Notes: generated by a model from the sequence alone, not told the origin. Numbered from the stretch's first letter, positions 1 through 13,445 are shown. The stretch: 64,000 bases of DNA from Inonotus obliquus (GCA_032164295.1 JAJHTX010000006.1:2232001-2296000), one strand, 5' to 3'. Numbers and translations: made by a program.

Positions 1-324
1 CAACTGAATACAATAAGTTAGTCCACCCCCTCAATGATCCTCGGATGGTCTTGATTAAGAAGCGCAAATCGTCATTTCCCTCGAAGATCAGGAGTATGTC
101 TCGGTTTGTCCCACAGTATCGAACTAGACAAGCTGTGCATAAGTAAAATTAACACTGCCTCACCCTTACGGGACTCCCGTGAACCTTTCATTTGTCTGTT
201 GGCGAGGCATTATCTCACGTTCTCTGGACATCAATTGCATACATGAGGTCACATTCTTGCCGTGGAAAAGTAGCGTCCCCTTCTGAACTCTACGGATACA
301 GAGGAATCGTTCTACATCGTTCAT
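1..324 (-). other. Left edge: possible exon(s) of an unidentified minus-strand gene
   Basis: A minus-strand reading frame opens with an ATG at 322-324 and runs about 52 codons to a GTAAGG donor-like site near 170. After a possible acceptor near 126 a second open frame continues towards base 1, but the phases do not join cleanly: one joining ends at a stop near 72-74, and the other open frame needs a different phase. I recognise no domain. It could be the 5' part of a gene extending left, or chance. Bases 325-454, between it and the GLTSCR1-type gene, hold no other gene that I can see. Confidence 0.2.
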
Positions 325-454
325 GCAGCGACACGGGAATGGGTTCTATCACGAACCAATAGCGTATATAGGGCAACCTCCCTCTATTCTATTTTGCGTG
401 ACAATAATGTATTGAAAGAAAATCAAAAAGATCATCCAACTCGTCCTTCTCAGT

Positions 455-2069
455 CTACTGATTAGTGCTGGACGCCGCTTGAGAAGCTGGGGTACTACTG
501 GCGTTTGCATGGGTAGCACTGCCAGCGCCAGATGCAGGAGCTTGCCCAGTTTTCTGCCCGTTATTATTCGAACCTCCGCTCATCTTCACGAGGCTGCTCA
601 ATAAGATAGCCAAGCCACTCATCTGAGGTGGCTGCAACAGGGCGGCATTGATTTCCAGACTGAGCATTGTCCCATTGTTCGACGAACCTAAGAGAACCGC
701 TGCTGGCTGGGCATTCGCATCTGCTGGAAGCGAGGCTTTCGGAACTGGTAGGATTCCGAGTGACTGGAGTGCTGGCAAAGACGTGACCGGGAGTTGCAGT
801 GGTATCGCGACGGGCGGGGGGCGTGCGGCAGCAGCAGCAGATGGTGTTGCGGTGGACGTCTGGTCAGTAGACGCATTGGAGGATGGGGCGGTTGTCTGTC
901 CTGCGACACCTGTTTGAAAGGAGGAGGCGCCAGGAATGGATGGGGAAGCCGATTTTGCTGGTGTCGTGAATCTCATGCCGGAAATAAATGATTGAGCATA
1001 AGGATACGTATAAGAGCTGTAGTAGTTCGAGTAACTCGGGGTGGATGTAGTGCTAAGCGTTGGATTGTTAAGTCCATAATATGGGGTCGAGGTATTTGCA
1101 CCACTTGAAGGAGTGGGGCTTGAGGTCGATATGGACGACGTCGGTCGGTTGGCTGCGGCCTTCGCTAATCTCTGAGCCCGCAGAACTTTATCGAGCTCAG
1201 AACGAACGTCAGATAATTCACGTTCTAATGTTGCCTTGTCTGAATGCTCCGTTTCAAGCATCATTCGCTCAACCAAGATAGCCTGATCAGGAGGAACACT
1301 CGACTAGGAAGGGGAAAGGCCAGACATGAATAAAAACCATGTAAGGAGACGAAGCTAAACAGCCATGAAACTTGCAGTAATAGTGATAACTTACTTGACC
1401 GGCTTTCAATCGTGTTCGCCTCAAGCGTTGTTCCAATGCCCTGAATCTCTTGTGGCAGTCCAACGCAAACTTTGTCTCTGCTATCGGTTAGCACAAGCAA
1501 AGAATAACCATACTCGGCTGGGACCCACCTTTAATTTCCTCTTGCAATAATTGTGTTCCGTCAACCTTCGCCTTGCCCTTCAGCCCGCGCATTTCGTCAA
1601 GATCATGCCGAGGTTGTTGATAGATATGATACGGCAGCAAGCGCTGAACGACATCCATTTCATCTTGGAAGGGAGTATCGGTGTCCGGGTAAAGTGTCAT
1701 AATCTGATCGATTTCTAGGTTTGCAGCGACACTGTTCAACAATACAGTAAGGAAACAAGTCAAAAAGCCACAGACGATACAAACAACGCACGATGCTGCA
1801 ATCCCATTCTTCATATCTTCCTCTTCTTTGTTAAGCTTTCGCCTCTTTCTAGCTGAGCGGGCCTTGGATTGTTCGTCGGTTGCATTGGACTGGGCTCCCT
1901 GTGCAACCGGAGCGACAGATGTCGTCTGAACCGACGTTGTCTGGTTTCCCTTCGAATCTACAGCCGATTTGGCAGCATACGTCTGAGGAGTTGAGAAGCT
2001 TTGGATCTTGAAGGACCATGTTGGTTGTCTGGATGTACTGGAGGATGGCAAAGCAGCGTTTAACGACAT
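455..2069 (-). CDS. GLTSCR1/BICRA-domain protein (putative SWI/SNF-class remodeler subunit)
   Basis: In animals GLTSCR1 (BICRA) and its paralog define a non-canonical BAF chromatin-remodeling complex in the nucleus. Here the conserved GLTSCR1 domain lies in the first half: a segment with DTPFQDEMDVVQRLLPYHIYQ, then a helical stretch with FALDCHKRFRALEQRLR, then VPPDQAILVERMMLETE. These correspond to the three blocks of the family domain. A basic KRRKLNKEEED stretch precedes it, and a long Ser/Thr/Ala/Pro-rich low-complexity tail follows. Three introns restore the domain: 1732-1791 (60 nt, in frame), 1481-1528 and 1304-1394. Start ATG is at 2067-2069 and stop at 455-457. Family assignment rests on the domain; membership of a fungal remodeler complex is inference. 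Confidence 0.8.
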
Positions 2070-2315
2070 TTCTCCTCGCTGGTACTTGCCTTGATCACGT
2101 CCAACGACTTACCAAGTTAGGGTCCTACAATCATCCGTGTCAGCCACGTGACTCGATTTGTATGTGATACGATCAATTACGAATAAACATGTTCATGAGA
2201 CAAATTTATTTATCCTCCTGTAAACCTATACTACAGTACTAGGCGAACTAGCAATACAGATACCAATGTGGACGAGGAGCCCAGAATGCCGGTTTGGGGT
2301 CCATTGCGCCCCGAA

Positions 2316-5300
2316 TCAATCCAGCTGCTTGCTGTATAGTTTCACGAGACCTTTCATGATCTCTTCGATCGGTGACGTTGCATATTCATGGACATATTGC
2401 GGGAGTGACTCTTCAAGATTGAACCCTGCTCTTTTGGTAAAGAAAGGATGCATAACATCGGGCGTGGCCTCCCCTAGCTGCTTGACTGTTAGACGTTCAA
2501 TCTTTCGCGAGCGAGAAACATAGGTGATTTCCTGCGTTTTCTTCGCCGTCGCGCCCTGATGGTTAGAACTACCCGCGAATTCACTGGATGTAGGTGGAGG
2601 CTTGGAGGTACCCGGATCCGCACCACCCTCGGCAAGTTTGGCTGCATCGGAAAGCGCAAATGTTTGAGAGGTAAGAGTCACAGGTGTATTTTGGACCCTG
2701 GTTGGTGTGTTGACAATGACGGAGTCCCTAGACCGACTCCGGACGGGCGACGAAGGTCTACTTGGATGACGACTCGAAGGTGGGCTCCCGAAAGGGGAGA
2801 CTGCCTCATCATTATCGCTGCCAAAGGGCGGCGAAGTAATATCTGGGCTGGCGAGCTTAGGAGCAACAATACTGGACGGGGAAACACCTGTCGCCTTCGC
2901 ATCACCAGCTTCCGATGCCCGTTTAAGCTCCCTAGTAAACGTCTTGCGGAGAACAGTGAGCCAGCTGTAGAGCCGGATGTTGAGTGAGATGTGTATATCT
3001 TCTCCTCTCTGACCGTCTCGGTGAGCAAATTTACTGAAGAAATCATAAGGTAGAATCCTCATGTCACTTTCCGTCTCCTCATCCGTGATCATACGCATAT
3101 CCATCGCCGGTAAAGAGAAAATGACATTTTCCGTACCCGGGAAGCTTCGCCCGCTAGCTGTTAGGATATCAAACTCGTGAGCAGGTAGACGTGGGTCGAG
3201 TCCCTGCTTCAGGAGCTGCGAGATGGACAAATACGATAGAGAGAGTCGCAGGTCTCTGTGAGCGGGGAGATTGATGCGCTGTACTGTTCGATCTAGTTGG
3301 GCCATTACATCTCGCCCTATTACACGCGCAGATTCGGTATCGCCTTGGGATCTGGGCAACACAACGAAAACTAGCTCGTTCAGCTGCAGTTTAATGTGTT
3401 GATTGATCACGTATGAAAGTGACTCTGTTTCCTTCAATTTCGTCCTTGCTGATCGAAACATTGCGTTGGCAACTTCAGACAGGGCATTATCGGGTTTCGG
3501 AAGTCGAGTGGAACGGAACGCAGATGATTCTCTACTCGCACCATCGCGCTGCGCTTCCAGACTTGATCTGAGTTTTCCTCCATACATCATTAGCCTGGGT
3601 ATGGCCATGATAGTCATCATCGCAACGACTTTGGATCCAACGACTGAGGAATAGAGATGCAGCTGTCGTTTTGCCACTCCATCTGAACCAGAATCGACAG
3701 CCCAATCATCATAAATCGTCGCATCAAGAGGCTCGGCCCTAAGAGATATAAATTAGAGAGCATTCAGGCATGAGAAACGAAGAACCTTACCGGTATCGCA
3801 AGAGCCACAGCCAATCCGATTGAAGTTGAATGTCCAATGTACCGCTCGTCAGATTCAGTTCAAGCATCCGACTTAGGGATTGGTCCTCTATCACAGATAT
3901 CTGACGCCTGCGGACCGTGCGGAAGGCGAAGTCCGGCATTCTCAGGTGACCAGAGAGGTTACCTCGCGCCTGCATGTCGACACTCGCGAAGGATACGGAT
4001 ATTTCAGAGCGCGTTGGGGTCAAACGCACGCGGGTAAGAGCTGTTTGCAGATCAAATGAAACGTTGCTAATGGATTGACCCAAGTCCATTTCCAGCGCAA
4101 TGCGTCGGATGTGAATCAAAACAGCGGTATCAAAGCCCTGCTTAGGAGATGGTTCAAGGGGCGAAACAGTACTGAGAGTACTGGGCGAGATGGCAATCTC
4201 CGTCGAGTCACCTTTGATAATAGGGATGTGGTCAAGCCACACGGCTTTAAAGCACAGCAAGTCCTGAAAGCGAGAGAACCGTAGTCCACCTGAGAACTCC
4301 GTGTCGATGACCACGGAAATAGAGTTGATAAAGTTTCCTGGGGACAGACTTGATTTGGAGAAGTTGACTGAGAAAAAAAGATTTCGGGCGTCGAAGTGCG
4401 CTGAGTCGTCTGATAGGAAGCCGTGCTTTAAGCCGATGGCGAGTCCTTCAATGCTGGCGGATACGGAAACGCCCTTCGCTCCTGGGCCCATGCTCAGAAC
4501 GAACCCTCCACTTTCCCAATTAACGCCTGTAATCACATTGACATCTGGTCTGCAGGTGAACTCCAACCGTGATTTGTCGATGCGCAAGCTGATAAACAGC
4601 TGGAGTCCTGGTGACGTAATGTCTTCCATCTTCGAAGTACCTGCTTCTGACTCCCCAATAGTGAGCGTCGATAGAGAATGGCGAATACTGGTTGGGGAGC
4701 GGGCAACGACGCGTGCCGCCTGCTTCATTCGCTCCTCGACGTTGTGCACAACGCTTGTTACAAATGATAGGACAAGAGGTCGAAGGGCATTGCGGCTAGA
4801 GTGGACAGTGCTCCTAATAACGAGGACCGGGGAACGAACATCACGGCTATCAGATGTCCCGAGTTGTCTGGCGTCTGCACTGTACTCTGCGGAGACTGAT
4901 AATTCGGGCAGGTTGAATATTTCCGCATCGGCATCCAATATTTGATAGCTATTTCCAGGCCAATCGGGGGATATCGACGAGAAAGCCGACGAATCCTTCG
5001 ATGTGCAGTGCATTCGAACTGTGCCGCTCATGAACTCAAGTGACGCGTCAATTCTGGATGTAATGTTTCTCCTTGATGTTTTATCACTTGCTTTCTGAGC
5101 AGCAACAGAACCAGTCTCAACTGCAGACCATGGAATCCCTACAGCCAGCTGCTCCATCTGTTGTCTGCCGTGGCGGTAAACATCAATGAGAGAGAAAACA
5201 TAGGACGTTATAGATGGATCCAAGTCCAAGATAAATCCGCTAACACTAGCCGAAGCGAATATATGTCTTGCTGATGATGATGTGCCCGTCCGCAACCGTG

Positions 5301-8300
5301 CTGTCATGTCTGGATACAGCATCTGGTTCAGCGTGTGATGTCGTCTTGCGCAAAAATCGTCCGGATTTGATGGATCAAACCTGTAGATGACTTTGGTCAG
5401 CGGTGGGAGACAATGGACTCTGGCTCATGTACGCGCCTAGAAACAAACTGCAGGCAGAAGCCTTCCATTAAAGCATCGCCCGACTGCCCGCGCTGTGTTT
5501 CAAACTTGAAGGTCTTTATGCTCAGCAGCAGAGCTTTCGTAGTAACTCTGCTACCAGAACCCATATTCTGCATTTTCTTACGCTCGAGGTCCAAGGGGAA
5601 CACGGCCCCAAAGTTCGCCATTGATATTGACACTGATGAATTGTCCAAAAGATTTTCGCGTTTGACCACCGAGGACTTTCTTGGATCAAAATTGAACGTT
5701 TTCATGACCTTCATTGCCTTCTCTTTGAATTCCCTAAGTTCAACAGCACGCCGCTCCTTTCGATGCATCACTTCAGTCTACAATTTACGTTGAGAATTAC
5801 GCAACGTAAAGCACGAGTAGGCGGAATCACCCACCTGCAAATTATCGGCGAAATCACCTATACTACCCATGAGGTGGGCCTGTAGGATAGCATGGAACTT
5901 CGTCACACTTATTCCAAGACGACGATGTTCATCTTGTATGGAGGAGTAATTGTTCACTTGAACGTCTACGGAAATCAGTGCTGGAAGTTTGGTACGATCG
6001 AGTTCGGCAAGTTTCTGTCTCGACAAGGATCTCGGAGAGAGGTACAACGCCAAGTCCGTAAGGTTGACATGCCAATGAGGTGAGCCCTTGTTACTGACCA
6101 TCGCATCGATATCAACGCATTCTAGGAACTGTGTAGATGACGGGCCTTGCAACCCAATCTTGAAACCTTCAAACCGTGCGGTAACATGGTAAGGCACACC
6201 GGACTTCGTCGAGGGTTTCTTTCGATGGTCCGAGCTCGGTAGTTTACTTCTAGCATCTTCCAAGATGAGGAGGAAGTCATTGAAATCCTGGCCGAACTTC
6301 TGCTGAACGGACAATAAGGAATCCCAATGCTCGGGTTTGATCTTCATCTCTAAGAATCCCACAGAAAGTAGAAATCTGTTACGATCCGGGCTGAACGATC
6401 CAGAAGCGCTGATCGACGGTAAATCTAGGACAATTTTTGGAACGCGCTGGGAGGACCAATCTGCAGAAGTAGACGTTAAACGGATAACTTGGGATAGGAG
6501 TCGGAACCCGCAGGAGCGAGCAACACTCTTTGGACTGGATCTGTCCACCAGGTAACCGACGACACCGTACGTCGTCCAAGCTAGCCAGGTCCCATGCATT
6601 ACTTGCAGGATCACGGAAGCTGCTGATAAAGAAGCGTTCAGATGAATGCCGAGGCGCCTCTTCGCTGACGGCTGTCGCGAGGACCGTTCTGGCGTTTGCC
6701 GTATTTCTGTGAAAAATGATCTAAGCATTGTGTCAAGTCCGACGAGGTAGTCCTGTCTCCACTGCTCGATGAATTTGTATAGTCTTATGGCGCTTTTCGG
6801 CACGCCTAAGTCCAGTGAAGTTGCATGAAGGGTACCTCGCAGATTAGAGCCGTGGGGTGTATGATTCTGGAAAAGGAGACACATAACGCCACCAGCCATT
6901 GTTATACTGGAAAGCGTGTCCATGTCCCCGTCCGCAAAACTCCTCGTCCTCGCCTTCACCGCAAATTCACGGAAGCTTATCGTGTCGTTAATGGACACAT
7001 CAAGCGAGGGATCGTCTTGAGGTTTAGTTACGTGAGCCGCGAAGAATGATGAACAGTGTTTCGAAGCGACCTCGAACACGATGTTCTCCGCCGCTGCTTC
7101 CAACAGCATATGATTGAGTGAGAGGCGGACATCACATACTAAGACCTTATCGTCAATGAAATCGTCCATTATCGACTTCTGCCCGCGGTTAGGCTCATCT
7201 GCACCGAGAACGGTGGATTTCGTGGAGGGTACTAGAATTCTCCAAACGTGGACGGATTTTTGCAAGAATCCGATAATGCTAGGAAACACGGTGATTTGCA
7301 AGGTACCGATATTCAAAGTAAGCACGGCAGACAGGCTACTAGTGTCCACGTATCCCGACGTGGGCCGAAAACTTCTAATCGTGGACGAATAGGGGGATAA
7401 ACTGGCGGCCTCAAACAACAGGCGCCTTCGTAACACGTCGGTGCGAAGACTAAAGTCTCGGATTTCCAGGCAACTTCGAGGCAGATCGTCACATTCAATC
7501 ATTAGACGTAGGGAATTAGCCTGGAGACCTCCCAACACCACGGGTCTGCCGTCGTTCCTATCGAAGGTAGCGTCAAACTCCTTTGCTCTCTCAGATAGCA
7601 AGGATTCGATGAGATCGATTCTGACAAGCGGTATCGCCTCCTCCATAGCCCAGGGTACTTGTCGGGTTTGCAGGACTTCGTCGACATCCACTCCCGTCGA
7701 CATTGTATGCACATCGCGTCGCAGTGTATCATACTCATCGCTCGCCATGCCCGAAAGAGAATGACGAAGGTGAAACAAGAGTTTCCAACTATTGTCTCCG
7801 CGTAGCTGGTGAGGACGTCCACTTTGTACAAAGAAAGCTGGTTGGACAGCAGACAAGGGGTCCTTTGAAGTGGACGTACCCCTAGTGAGGATGGAGCATA
7901 CCAACTGCTTTCTTCTGAACCGTACCAAAGTCGAGCGTTTTTTCAGCGCTTCCAACAGATTCTTTACCGGAGACCGCAAAGTCTTTACGCTGACAATCGC
8001 AACCTCTGGTGCAGTACGATGGAGCTTCAGTTCCAATACATCACACGTAACTTGGCATCGAGGTTTCGCGAATACGGAGAGGAAATCGACAACACTGAAC
8101 TCAATCGCCAAGGAAAGGGCTTGAGAATCACGATTGCTGTACATATTTGAGGTATGCAACGGACCCATAGATCCTGATATTTGGCGAATGGAGAGTTTGC
8201 CACAATCCAAAATTGTACCGTGCTTTTCGGAGGGGGTCTCGAACAGGAGTCGAATTTCTTTCACCTGAACCTTGGTAAGGACGAAGGAATGTTGATCCTT

Positions 8301-11300
8301 ATTGACCGGATCTTGAGTAGGTCCGAATCTCGTCAAATCTGTGGCTTCTTGTACAAAGCAAGTCTCCACGAAAGGAAGGCACACTTCGTAAACGGATATG
8401 GAAGTTTCTGTAACCGCTGCCGTGATGCGTTGAAGCATAAGCTCGTCAAGCCGGAGTTCTGGACTCAGATCCTGTATGTCACAGTAAGAATCCTGTTGTA
8501 GACATCATTGCGAAGACGCACATCTAAGTCATCTTGTTCCAATATGTCCTTTACCGTGAGGAAGCACAATGCTGTAGCAAATACACTGGTATTCTTAACT
8601 TCTAAACGGAGATATCTTCGGCTAACATCGTCTTTCACGTTCGTGTTCGATAGGTGATCGTGAATTTCGGATACCGAGGCTTCGTTAGCGCCCTTGGAGA
8701 CCATGGGTTCGTCTGTGAAGAAGCGAGATTGTAAACCAGATGTCTGGATTTGATTAGATCACTAGTCTTGGTTTCTTAGAATATCACTCACCTCCTTTCT
8801 GACAATGAACTCAGTTTGACACTGTATTTCTGTGTACGCACGATGCAGTAGGACTTTCCTACAGAGCGATATATAAGGTAGGCATGAATCATGCCGTCCG
8901 TCCCCTCCGAACTCGAAATAGTCACTCCAAGAGCTATCCGAGCTCCCGTCGTCCGTTTCATCTGATTCATCAAGCGGTGATGAGCTATCACCATCTTCTC
9001 TCCGATGTAATAGGGAACCCTGGTGACGAGGTCGCGAGTTTCTATTTTGACCACTGAGGGAACGCCATGTATTTAGAAAGATTAGAACTCACGCCAGCCT
9101 TTTATCTCGATCAGCCTCTGATAAACGACGTTCGCTATCAGATTCCGACTCGCTAAAGGCATCAAATCGTGGCTGCTGTCCGCCGACTGACAAGAGGACA
9201 GTCTGCCGACTTCTCTTCTTGCTTGGTGAAGATACGCGAGGGGCGGTGACACCTTGCAAGTATATTTCGCCTGGCCGTTTTCCTGAACCTATCAATCCTA
9301 TCAGCAAGAGGTATAAACGATAGTTTGGCGTCATTTTACCGTTTTGTCTTTTGAACAGAGTCGCGAAGCGATGCGTTTCGGCATCTTCTTTCTGCACAAA
9401 GACCGTCTGCTTCTCGGCATCGTCACGCCAATTCTTGGGAGCAAGGTACAACTCGCAGGAAAAGCCGGTTCGGATCCTTCCCGCCTCCAGCCAGTGCATA
9501 GTCGTGCCAGATGACAGGAGTAACTGCAGCTCGACAATAGGTATCGTCAAGCTGACTACCTTGCAATAACAAGCTCCAGCAATGTTATTGAATGCAAATC
9601 TCAGTCCCTGCTCAAGGTAAATGCGAATAATGGCAGGAGCAGTCTTCCATGACAGATCCAGACTATCAACATTCACATTCCAAAAGGTAGCTAAGCATTA
9701 TTCGTTAGTCGGTTCTGTTGCTCTTTACAAGGTGAAATTATACCGTCATGCTCGGCAGGAATCATGTAATCTGACGAAGGGGTGTTGAACGGATCAACAA
9801 ACCCGTGTCCGAAGCTTCTCCCGGTTGCTATTAGCAGTTCAGCATCCTTGGTGTTCAAGCCCCCCTTGACATTGCCAGCAGAAATGTTCCAAATGCAAAC
9901 GTATGTTGATGTATGAGGCTGTGGACCAAACAGACGGTTTGCAGTGATATTGATTCCTATGGAGCCGAGTCAGTATCACCCAGACGCGCGGGAGAAGATG
10001 AAGTACCTGAGACCGACAGCTGCCGTCCCCGTGGTGCAAATACATGTGAGAATAACACTCCTTCAAGGCAGGAATCCGCAACAGATACGGAAACAGGATC
10101 CGTGTTCAACGACATTTCTGTATAGCCTTCAGTGAAAGTCGGGCGCGAAAAAGGGAGAGATGTACCCATAGAAAAGTCATGCAAACGGAGCAGTACTTGC
10201 AACTCCGGAATCGCAGTAACCACACACGAGCCCATGTCGACGTCTTCCGCATATTGTGATGGTGCTTTCTCAAAGCCGACTATACCAGCAGGAAGGGCGA
10301 AAGTTCCTTTCCTTACGATAAGAAACAAGTCGAAATGGAAGACGTTACTCTGAGGAACTTATGAGAACGACTAGAACGACACAGCGAATGAGCTATCATA
10401 CACTCACTTTTCCGGGCCGATATTTCAGATCAAGAGGATCTCCAACTGGAATGCCTGCATCGTGCTTGTTCAGATACTCACGAGTGGTGGAATACTGAGT
10501 AAAGCCCCCGAAGTAGTTTTCTCGTAGTACCATGACATGGCGAATGGTCCAACCAAATAGTTTGAAAGACGGTGAAAGGAGCTATATTAAGAACGGTAAG
10601 TTGCGGTACGCAAAGTCGGAAGACAAGAACCGAATCACCTCTATATTCAGTTTGAGCTGGTCAATACAGTCCTTTCGGACTTCCGAGCGATATGCGTACG
10701 ACCCGTCCAACTGGAACGATCCTACTTTCCCTATCTTCGATAAGCTTTTGGTTGCGTATGGGGCAAGTGCGTGCGTATTCCAACGCGGAAGACTCATGCT
10801 GACGGCAGCGTCTAAGCATGAAGCAGAAAACGTTACTTCTGTGGACAATGGTCGGAAAGTGGTTGAAGGGATGGAGGTGCTGCTTCTTAGCATGTCTCCT
10901 CTGAATGTAAAGAGGACTGTGAAGCGATTCAGACATTTGAGTTGTCAAACATTTATTTGTCCGCACCATTATCCCATTTGTCTAGTGGACGATCAATAAT
11001 GTTGTGATCGTTAGCGTATAGATTAAGTTCAAACTCGCGAAGGATTAAATTAAGGCTATAAGTTATGGGTACGAAAGTGTTGAAATCATGCGGCGGACCG
11101 GATGCCCAATCTTTACCGAGGTCGGTGAGCATGTTAATATGGTCGCGAATGATGTACAAAATTGGTCGTTCAAGAGATACGTCGAAGCTCCAGCTACGCT
11201 CGGTGTTCCACTGGAGAGGCGAAGGTAGCAACGACGACACCTGAATAAGTATTGAGATGGACTGAAAAGACTCTCATGTAAAAGTGGGAACATACTGAGC

Positions 11301-13291
11301 ACGAGTCCGCCTCCAACAGTCTGATATCGTTCAGGCTGGAAGTTACCGAGATGCTGTCCATAACGACATCTAGTTCAGCAGTATAACCCCGTATTGTGGC
11401 AACCATAGGAACCAGATATTTCAGAGTGGACTTGTCACCAAATCTGACTTGAATCGATGCCGGTTCGCGCTGCTTTTGCAGTCGAGTAAGGTCGACAAGG
11501 CCATCCCATTGCCAGTTCTGTAATGTATGTTAAGCGATAATGATATCCATACACCAACCGTTCGAATACCTTGGATGCTTCTCTGAAAGGAAGAAGGATA
11601 GTTGTAGTCTCCCTGAATTCAAGAAATAGCTTCAAACAAGTGCAAGCGCGCTGATCCCCGGATGAAAGTGTGGTAGTTGGCACATGAGTTTGAAATGTCT
11701 GAGGGAAAAAGACCCGTTGGAGCTGGATTCTCCGGCGGTCCATCCACGGGCCATAGCGAATAGAGCCCCCATGCACGACAACATCCACTCCCCATTCAGG
11801 AGGTAAATCACCGTTGCCGATATCCGTGAACTCCGATCCTTTCGACTGCCTCGCCTCATCACGTGTATTCCTTTCAGATGGGATGGGTTTAAGAGGGACA
11901 CGCCCGGCAACGTCCGCATAGTAGACTAAGTCAAGCAAAGGCGTTTCGAGAAGCTTGCGGTCTATTGCATATTCCAGCTGAGAGAAGTCCGCACCGACGT
12001 GCGATATTTCTTCTTGTATCCTCTTTTCTTTTCCTTTCCGCTTCTGCTCCTTAGTATACCGACCTCCCCGAGACTTGTAATAATAAAACAACTTCCTACA
12101 ACTAGGCCACAGCTTCGTAAAATCAGCATACGAAAGTGGGACTGCTTTTGTGCTGATTGGGATACTGTGGTACATAGTTAGCACGTAGAAGAGTATTGGG
12201 TCGTAGTTTGCTCACTCTGACTGGGAAAAACATTCCTTAACATTCTTCCCAATGTTGTATTCGCTGTCCCAATAATCGGGGTTCTTCACCCAACTTATCA
12301 CGGCACTCTCGAAAGCGACACGAAGCAACTGCTTGTAATCATCTAGGCTTGACCTGGATTCGACGATGCCGAATGACCCGAAAGCTTGAGTGAATTGCGC
12401 CATTAAAATGTCCTCTGTTGTATGGTTTCCCAAGGTAATTGAGCCTTTAACAGCCTTAAAGCTTAGCGGCAATAGATTCCTCGGATTAAGATCGGGTAGC
12501 TGACGGCTTGCCCAGGTTGAAAACCTATCGACGAAAGATGGGCGTCGGAATACTGCACGCGCCCGTTTCGCAGCGGCTAGCGAACCTAATTACACGTAAG
12601 GGGCGATGTCTGGCTATAAAGAACTCAGACTTACCTCGGGACCGTGCCCCATTATCGCGGACAAGAAGGGAGCGATTTGCAGAGTGACAGTTCGATTCTC
12701 GGCTCTTCGTTCGTACGCCTGATAATTCTGGATTCGGTGAAGACAGTTGCGAAAGGATGTTCTCAAATGCGGCCATCCTATTGTACATAAACCATTCGAA
12801 ACCCTCCATCGAGATATGAACTCTGCAACGTGATGAGAATTTTCCATCTATACGAGGTAATGAGCAAACCGGCTTCATCATTACTAAATGTCGACGAACC
12901 AGGAGTGTGTTCACTTCTTTCCACATTTCCATCCGCGAGGTCTTCCTCCTCCGCGACGTTACGCAACCACCACCGCCAGCTCAGTTGGCATTTGACAATT
13001 CGGAATGACTGGTTGCTCGAATGATATCGCACATCACGCAATATTACTCTACCAGCAATTAAGGAAAGGTGTACAGATCCTCAAAGAAAGAGCAAGGTAA
13101 GCTTTCCTATTACATTCCGAATAATATTGCTTACCAAGCTCAACCCAAGCAGACGAACGATCTTGCGTCCAAAGAGCTAGTCTCAAGAGAATCCCTAGAA
13201 TGTACCCGAGGATGCGATTCCAGTAGAAAAAGAAGAGGACTGAGCCTAGCGCAATGCAAACGCAGGCCACAAGAAGAACAACTTTCAGCAT
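2316..13291 (-). CDS. CSF1: CSF1/BLTP1-family bridge-like lipid-transfer protein
   Basis: This is an 11-kb gene with many short introns, coding for roughly 3,300 residues (yeast Csf1 is about 2,960). Csf1/BLTP1 proteins are rod-shaped, repeating beta-groove proteins anchored in the ER. They move glycerophospholipids at membrane contacts and support GPI-anchor synthesis and growth in the cold. Evidence: an N-terminal membrane segment (LLVACVCIALGSVLFFFYW); an early conserved block with FRIVKCQLSWRWWLRN and FEWFMYNRMAAFENIL; a mid-N block with VVVHGGSIRYGPWMDRR, near-identical to yeast VQIHGGSICYGPW; and a conserved C-terminus with VKQLGEATPDVMHPFF and a final YVHEYAT-type segment. Large coding blocks lie at 2316-3677, 3787-5322, 5397-5771, 5778-8438, 8465-9676 and 9700-13291, each further split in places. 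Stop is 2316-2318. The start ATG at 13289-13291 is the first that gives the membrane segment. Long plus-strand ORFs inside are shadows. Confidence 0.93.
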
Positions 13292-13432
13292 TCTGTAAGT
13301 CGAAATTCAGATACCCACAGAGATGGGGTAGAAACTTCAATCCGTTTCAGAATGCCTCTCAGTGTTCCAAAGCATGTTGGAAGTGAGTTTCAAGTTTGCG
13401 ACGAGAACAGGAGCTAAACGAGAAAGTGCGTC

Positions 13433-13438
13433 ACGCGT
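13433..13438. promoter_or_regulatory. MluI cell-cycle box (ACGCGT) upstream of the securin-like gene
   Basis: A perfect palindromic ACGCGT lies 88 bp upstream of the securin-like ATG, in the 234-bp divergent promoter shared with CSF1. MCB elements bind MBF-type factors and drive G1/S transcription in fungi. Function here is inferred from motif identity and position only. Confidence 0.5.
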
Positions 13439-13439
13439 T

Positions 13440-13445
13440 CACGTG
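13440..13445. promoter_or_regulatory. CACGTG E-box in the CSF1/securin divergent promoter
   Basis: A perfect palindromic CACGTG sits one base after the MCB box, in the context CACGTGATG. bHLH factors such as Cbf1 bind this core. The same core recurs upstream of several other genes in the window. Confidence 0.4.

Noticed and set aside
1741..1800. Transmembrane helix in the GLTSCR1-type protein
   Set aside because: It is coded by an intron with good GTGCGT and ACAG ends; removing it restores the family alignment.
4301..4945. 214-codon plus-strand ORF inside CSF1
   Set aside because: Antisense shadow of a conserved CSF1 coding block.
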